Positions 33,666 through 38,597 of a stretch of DNA of 38,597 bases are shown here, in pieces. The translations under genes were made by a program, and so were the position numbers. Positions within the stretch are counted from its first letter, which is position 1. Each line of letters opens with the position of its first letter. The DNA lies in NCBI GenBank assembly GCA_022796875.1, contig JAAWJJ010000032.1:1-38597 (forward strand), written 5' to 3'. Source of the DNA: Eubacterium sp. (GTDB taxonomy: Bacteria; Bacillota; Clostridia; Lachnospirales; Lachnospiraceae). The notes under the pieces are model-generated. The model ran no database searches, was not told the origin of the DNA, and saw nothing but the letters and a program-made list of their open reading frames with translations.

Positions 33666-34217
33666 TTACCGGAAATCACATCCTGACAAAATCTTCTGCG
33701 CCGTTTCCGTCAGCGACGAACCGCTGTCCATACTGGTCTTCTGGATATACCGGTGAGCCTCTTCTTCGCTCATATGGTTTCGTTCCATCAACAGTTGTTT
33801 TGCCTGCACAATCAGCTCCCTTTCCTCTGCGGTACGCTCTTTTGGCTTCTTTTTATCTTTTTTGTATTTCTGCCAGAGCGCGTACGACATCATTTCTACT
33901 GTGCTGACCAGCTCATGCACTTTCAACGGCATGGATAAACAGACGATATTTTCCTGCGCCCTGTCTTCCCAGGCGTTTTTGGAAGCAACCAGAAGCATTT
34001 CCACATAATCCGGCATGTATTCTGCAATCTCATCATACATCATGTCCCGGAACCGATAACCGCATACCAGAATCCCGCACTCGATCTCCGACAAACTCCG
34101 CAGCGCCTGGCTTCCTGTCGTCGCCACGGCCCGAACGTCAAAATTATTTTTTACAAGGACGTTGCGTATACTTTTTGCAATTTCCGGTTTGGGAAACGCC
34201 ACAATTACGCTTATCAA
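33666..34217 (-). CDS. ANTAR-domain RNA-binding antiterminator with degenerate receiver
   Basis: 183 residues. The N-terminal receiver-like domain lacks the phospho-Asp (GILVCGYRF where LVxDxxM is expected) but keeps a Lys in SMPLKVHEL, so it is likely not phosphorylated. The C-terminal ANTAR domain (about 125-180) has ERELIVQAKQLLMERNHMSEEEAHRYIQKTSMD. ANTAR proteins bind paired hexaloop hairpins in mRNA leaders to prevent termination, often in nitrogen metabolism. The start is TTG 34217 with GGAGAG about 5 nt upstream. It directly follows glnA (18-bp gap), a pairing that supports nitrogen control. Confidence 0.9.
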   Translation of the reverse strand: MISVIVAFPKPEIAKSIRNVLVKNNFDVRAVATTGSQALRSLSEIECGILVCGYRFRDMMYDEIAEYMPDYVEMLLVASKNAWEDRAQENIVCLSMPLKVHELVSTVEMMSYALWQKYKKDKKKPKERTAEERELIVQAKQLLMERNHMSEEEAHRYIQKTSMDSGSSLTETAQKILSGCDFR

Positions 34218-34235
34218 ACTATCTCTCCTGCTTCC

Positions 34236-35567
34236 TTAAAATTTGTACAGGTACTCGTCTATTTCCCAGTTTGTTACCTGTTGTCTGTACTGGTTCCATT
34301 CTTCTCTTTTGGCCGCAATATATTTTTCGGTGATGTGTTTTCCCAGCACTGATTGAATAAAATCGCTTTTTTCGAGTTCCTGGACGGCCTGCAAAAGATT
34401 TTCCGGCAAAGCTTCTATCCCGCGCGCCCGACGGTCTTCTTCCGTCAGGCCAAACAGATTTTCCGCCACACTTTCCGGCGGCATAATCTTATTGCGGATC
34501 CCGTCTAATCCTGCCTCCAGACAAACGGCAAGGCACAGATACGGGTTGGCCGACGGATCCGGGCAGCGCAGTTCCACGCGCGTGGACTCCCCTCTCGAAG
34601 AAGGGATACGGATCAGCGGACTGCGGTTCGTCGCCGACCATGCGATATAGATCGGTGCCTCAAATCCCGCCACCATACGCTTATAGGAATTAACCAACGG
34701 ATTGGTAATGACCGTGATCGCTTTCATATACTTCATCAGGCCGCCGATAAAATAATAGGCTTCTTTACTCAGTCCCAGTTCTCCGTTTTCATCCTGAAAA
34801 ATGTTATTCCCATCTTTCGACAACGACATATTGATATGCATGCCGGATCCCGCGACCCCGTATTTCGGCTTTGGCATAAAAGTCGCGTACATCCCGTGTC
34901 TTTTTGCAATTGTCTTGACGGCAAGCTTTAACGTCATAATATTATCCGCCGTATGCATCGCTTCCGCATATTTAAAATCAATTTCATGCTGCGCCGGCGC
35001 CACCTCATGGTGGGAACCCTCGATCTCAAATCCCATCTGTTCCAGAGAAAGCACCATATCACGGCGCGTATTTTCTCCCAGATCTACCGGCCCCAAGTCA
35101 AAATAACCGGCTCTTTCGTGTGTAATTGTCGTCGGCTGGCCGTAATCGTCTGTATGGAACAGGAAAAATTCACACTCCGGACCGACGTTAAACGTATATC
35201 CGTCTTTTGCCGCGTTTTCCACCGCCCTGCGCAGCACATAGCGTGGATCTCCCTCAAACGGTTCCATATTCGGACGGTAAACGTCGCAAATGATCCTGGC
35301 CACTTTTCCCTGCTGCGGACGCCACGGAAATATTTCAAACGTTTCCAGATCCGGAAACAAATACATATCCGACTCCTCTATCCTGACAAATCCCTCAATC
35401 GAAGAACCGTCAAACATACATTTATTTTCCAGGGCTTTCCCTAACTGGCTGGCTGTAATCGCCACATTTTTTAACATACCGAACATATCCGTAAACTGCA
35501 GGCGGATAAACTCAACGCCTTCCTCTTCCACAATCCGGACAATATCCTGTTTTGAATATCTGCTCAT
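34236..35567 (-). CDS. glnA: Glutamine synthetase type I
   Basis: A 443-residue GSI-alpha type enzyme making glutamine from glutamate and ammonia; it forms dodecamers. The beta-grasp N-terminus (VEFIRLQFTDMFG, MFDGSSIEGF) and catalytic motifs (ECEFFLF, PKPKYGVAGSGMHINMS, NRSPLIRIPSSRGESTRVE) are intact. There is no adenylylation loop, as expected for this group. It has its own promoter (35647-35675) and a short leader of about 70 nt that includes the palindrome AAACGGCCGTTT. It is the first gene before the ANTAR regulator. Confidence 0.98.
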   Translation of the reverse strand: MSRYSKQDIVRIVEEEGVEFIRLQFTDMFGMLKNVAITASQLGKALENKCMFDGSSIEGFVRIEESDMYLFPDLETFEIFPWRPQQGKVARIICDVYRPNMEPFEGDPRYVLRRAVENAAKDGYTFNVGPECEFFLFHTDDYGQPTTITHERAGYFDLGPVDLGENTRRDMVLSLEQMGFEIEGSHHEVAPAQHEIDFKYAEAMHTADNIMTLKLAVKTIAKRHGMYATFMPKPKYGVAGSGMHINMSLSKDGNNIFQDENGELGLSKEAYYFIGGLMKYMKAITVITNPLVNSYKRMVAGFEAPIYIAWSATNRSPLIRIPSSRGESTRVELRCPDPSANPYLCLAVCLEAGLDGIRNKIMPPESVAENLFGLTEEDRRARGIEALPENLLQAVQELEKSDFIQSVLGKHITEKYIAAKREEWNQYRQQVTNWEIDEYLYKF

Positions 35568-35646
35568 GTATTATTTCTCCTTTCTGCCTGGCGGCTTTCT
35601 TTAAGGCAAACGGTCAAACGGCCGTTTTGTAAACATCTACTATAAA

Positions 35647-35675
35647 AATATAACAGTCGCTTTTCCATTTGTCAA
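35647..35675 (-). promoter_or_regulatory. glnA promoter
   Basis: On the minus strand TTGACA (35675-35670), a 17-bp spacer and TATATT (35652-35647). The start of transcription would be near 35640. Confidence 0.8.
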
Positions 35676-35732
35676 TTTTTCGGATCCTGCTGTTTCTTTA
35701 TAAAAAGCAAAACGCATCTGCCTACCCCGGAA

Positions 35733-36509
35733 TTAACCCCGGCATGCCGACAGCACCTGTTCCAGCGCCAGCTTCCCGCCAAACAGATCCAGCGCGCTCC
35801 CGATCGTTACATTGACCCGTCCTTTCCCGAGTTCCTTTAACTTCTGGATATCTTCCAAACTGCCTACTCCCCCTGCGTATGTAACCGGAATCCCCTGCCA
35901 GGTCCCAAGCATTTTCACCAGGTCTTTTTCAATTCCGGATGCCTTTCCCTCCACATCGACGGCGTGCACAAGAAATTCGTCCGCATATCCGGCCAGCGTA
36001 TCCAATAACTGCGGCGTCACTTTCTCTTTCGTAAATTTCTGCCAGCGGTCTGTCACGACATAGTATTCCCCGTCTTTTTTCCGACAGCTGACATCTAACA
36101 CCAGGCGTTCTTTCCCCGTTACCCGGTACAACTTCTCCAGATTTTGAAAATGGATCCTGCCGTCTTTAAAAACATAGGAAGTAACGATTACATGGCTTGC
36201 GCCTTCCTTTAAAAAGTATTCTGCATTTTCCGGCATAATGCCGCCGCCGACCTGCATACCGCCCGGATATTCGTGCAGCGCTAAAAGAGCCTGCCGTTTC
36301 GTCGCTTCGTAAAACTCGCTTCCTGCCGGATTTAGCAGAATAATATGCCCACCTTTTAAATCCCTTTCTTTATAATAAGAAGCAAACGCCGCTCCATCCT
36401 GGCTGGACACAAAATTTTCCACCGCCTGATTCCTTTCGTCTTGCAGGCTTCCTCCGACAATCTGTTTGATCTTACCGTTATGAATATCAATACAGGGACG
36501 AAATTCCAT
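35733..36509 (-). CDS. hisA: ProFAR isomerase of the eukaryotic HisA/HIS6 type
   Basis: A 258-residue beta/alpha-barrel isomerase of histidine synthesis. It resembles yeast HIS6 along its length rather than bacterial HisA. Shared landmarks are CIDIHNGKIKQIVGGSL, LQVGGGI-like MQVGGGIMPENAEYFL, VIVTSYVFKDGR, LVLDVSCRK, FLVHAVDVEGK and VNVTIGSALDLFGG. It stands alone, with no other his gene in the window. The start MEFRPCIDI is chosen because AGAGGTG precedes it; an upstream in-frame ATG would add 25 unlikely residues. A candidate extended -10 (TGCTACAAT) lies at 36617-36625. Confidence 0.92.
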   Translation of the reverse strand: MEFRPCIDIHNGKIKQIVGGSLQDERNQAVENFVSSQDGAAFASYYKERDLKGGHIILLNPAGSEFYEATKRQALLALHEYPGGMQVGGGIMPENAEYFLKEGASHVIVTSYVFKDGRIHFQNLEKLYRVTGKERLVLDVSCRKKDGEYYVVTDRWQKFTKEKVTPQLLDTLAGYADEFLVHAVDVEGKASGIEKDLVKMLGTWQGIPVTYAGGVGSLEDIQKLKELGKGRVNVTIGSALDLFGGKLALEQVLSACRG

Positions 36510-36756
36510 CCTGTCTGCACCTCTCTTTTTCGTTTTTACTTGCGGACGCACCGACAACAGCACTGTTTGCAGGCCGGTCCGCATCCCATCTGCCGTTTAA
36601 CAAATGTGCCCTGCCTATTGTAGCATACCCGTAGAAAATTGGAAATGCTGTATACTTTTTTTCCTATAAAAATCTCACTGAAAATTTCACCTAAAAAATA
36701 CGCTTTTTTTCGATTTTTTTCTACAATCAGACGATTCCTTTTTTCATCATATTCAA

Positions 36757-36785
36757 TTGACATTACTTATTAACTTTGCTAAAAT
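36757..36785 (+). promoter_or_regulatory. guaB promoter
   Basis: TTGACA (36757-36762), a 17-bp spacer and TAAAAT (36780-36785). The roughly 130-nt AT-rich leader that follows has no recognisable guanine or PRPP riboswitch. The 36640-36760 stretch is A/T-rich with no gene. Confidence 0.8.
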
Positions 36786-36812
36786 TTTATAAACTATTTC
36801 ACAAATATTTAA

Positions 36813-38381
<1,569 letters not shown>

Positions 38382-38437
38382 AAATCAGTAACGGCAAAAG
38401 CGGTTGCTGCATTTTTCACGATTCTGTTTTAAACTAA

Positions 38438-38486
38438 AAAGAGGCATAGCAAAATAACAATTGTCATTTTGCTATGCCTCTTTCCC
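38438..38486 (+). terminator. Terminator with an 18-bp perfect stem
   Basis: AAAGAGGCATAGCAAAAT (38438-38455) pairs with ATTTTGCTATGCCTCTTT (38466-38483), and the loop ACAATTGT can also pair. It lies 57 bp after guaB and probably ends its transcript, though it could equally mark the edge of an inserted element to its right. Confidence 0.75.
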
Positions 38487-38580
38487 ATTCTTTTTTCAGA
38501 GAGTATGAAAGTTTTTCTGTAAATAGTGTTTTTAAAGGTCTTCTATGATAAAATAAATTATCATAAGGAGGCCTTTTACT

Positions 38581-38597
38581 ATGGCAAGAGAAAAGAA
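38581..38597 (+). CDS. Start of a further gene, cut by the window edge
   Basis: ATGGCAAGAGAAAAG (MAREK) with AAGGAGG 8 nt before it. Only five codons are visible. Some IS256-family transposases from this group start this way (recollection), but that is not enough to name it. Confidence 0.6.

Noticed and set aside
36536..36763. 75-codon minus-strand frame upstream of hisA (MSIEYDEKRN...)
   Set aside because: No ribosome site, its start coincides with the guaB promoter -35, and a Cys-rich end overlaps the hisA leader. Probably chance.

Overview
The window reads as a piece of chromosome from a gut-type Lachnospiraceae/Clostridia (Firmicutes, low to moderate GC). Shine-Dalgarno sites are strong (AGGAGG type), GTG and TTG starts are frequent, promoters are clean sigma-A type with 17-bp spacers, and the family-level matches (BceAB-RS, LL-diaminopimelate aminotransferase, ANTAR regulator next to glnA, YolD-like gene next to a Y-family polymerase) fit that group. 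No prophage, CRISPR array or complete insertion sequence is visible. Most of the window is core metabolism mixed with small accessory modules.

Layout. 1-630: no gene; a leftward promoter that may drive an rRNA operon off the left edge, and two copies of a short dispersed repeat. 631-1287: conserved secreted-looking or structural protein of unknown function. 1436-5709: carAB. 5843-8348: a third repeat copy, then a BlaI-type repressor and M56 (BlaR1-like) protease with two operator palindromes. 8412-9428: divergent cupin and Rrf2 regulator. 9530-9602: tRNA-Gly(GCC). 9661-13294: mnmA, MATE exporter, TSCPD protein and formate/nitrite-type channel. 13567-14045: a gene-free, purine-rich transcription unit with its own promoter and terminator. 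14061-19532: leftward 5-formyl-THF cyclo-ligase, aminotransferase, HD-GYP-type protein and cytosolic hybrid histidine kinase. 19525-21009: a decayed patch (nuclease-domain fragment, frameshifted HipA-like kinase). 21189-24174: tannase-like lipoprotein esterase and divergent LysR regulator. 24312-29006: BceAB-type ABC transporter with response regulator and sensor kinase. 28985-30521: Y-family DNA polymerase and truncated YolD-like gene behind a probable LexA site and tandem repeats. 30967-31260: remnant of a sodium:solute symporter. 31445-36509 (leftward): dapL, dapF, ANTAR regulator, glnA and a eukaryotic-type hisA. 36921-38381: guaB. 38581: start of another gene at the right edge.

How it works together. 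Nitrogen and amino-acid metabolism is clustered on the right (glnA plus its likely RNA-binding ANTAR regulator, lysine/peptidoglycan precursor genes, histidine and purine steps), and pyrimidine/arginine precursor synthesis (carAB) on the left. Sensing modules sit between: cell-wall antibiotic sensing (BlaI/M56 and Bce), polyphenol ester use (tannase/LysR), and a kinase next to an HD-GYP-type protein. The least explained parts are the roughly 440-nt purine-rich RNA at 13602-14045, the dispersed intergenic repeat (three copies), and several independent imperfect tandem repeats placed at gene ends or promoters.
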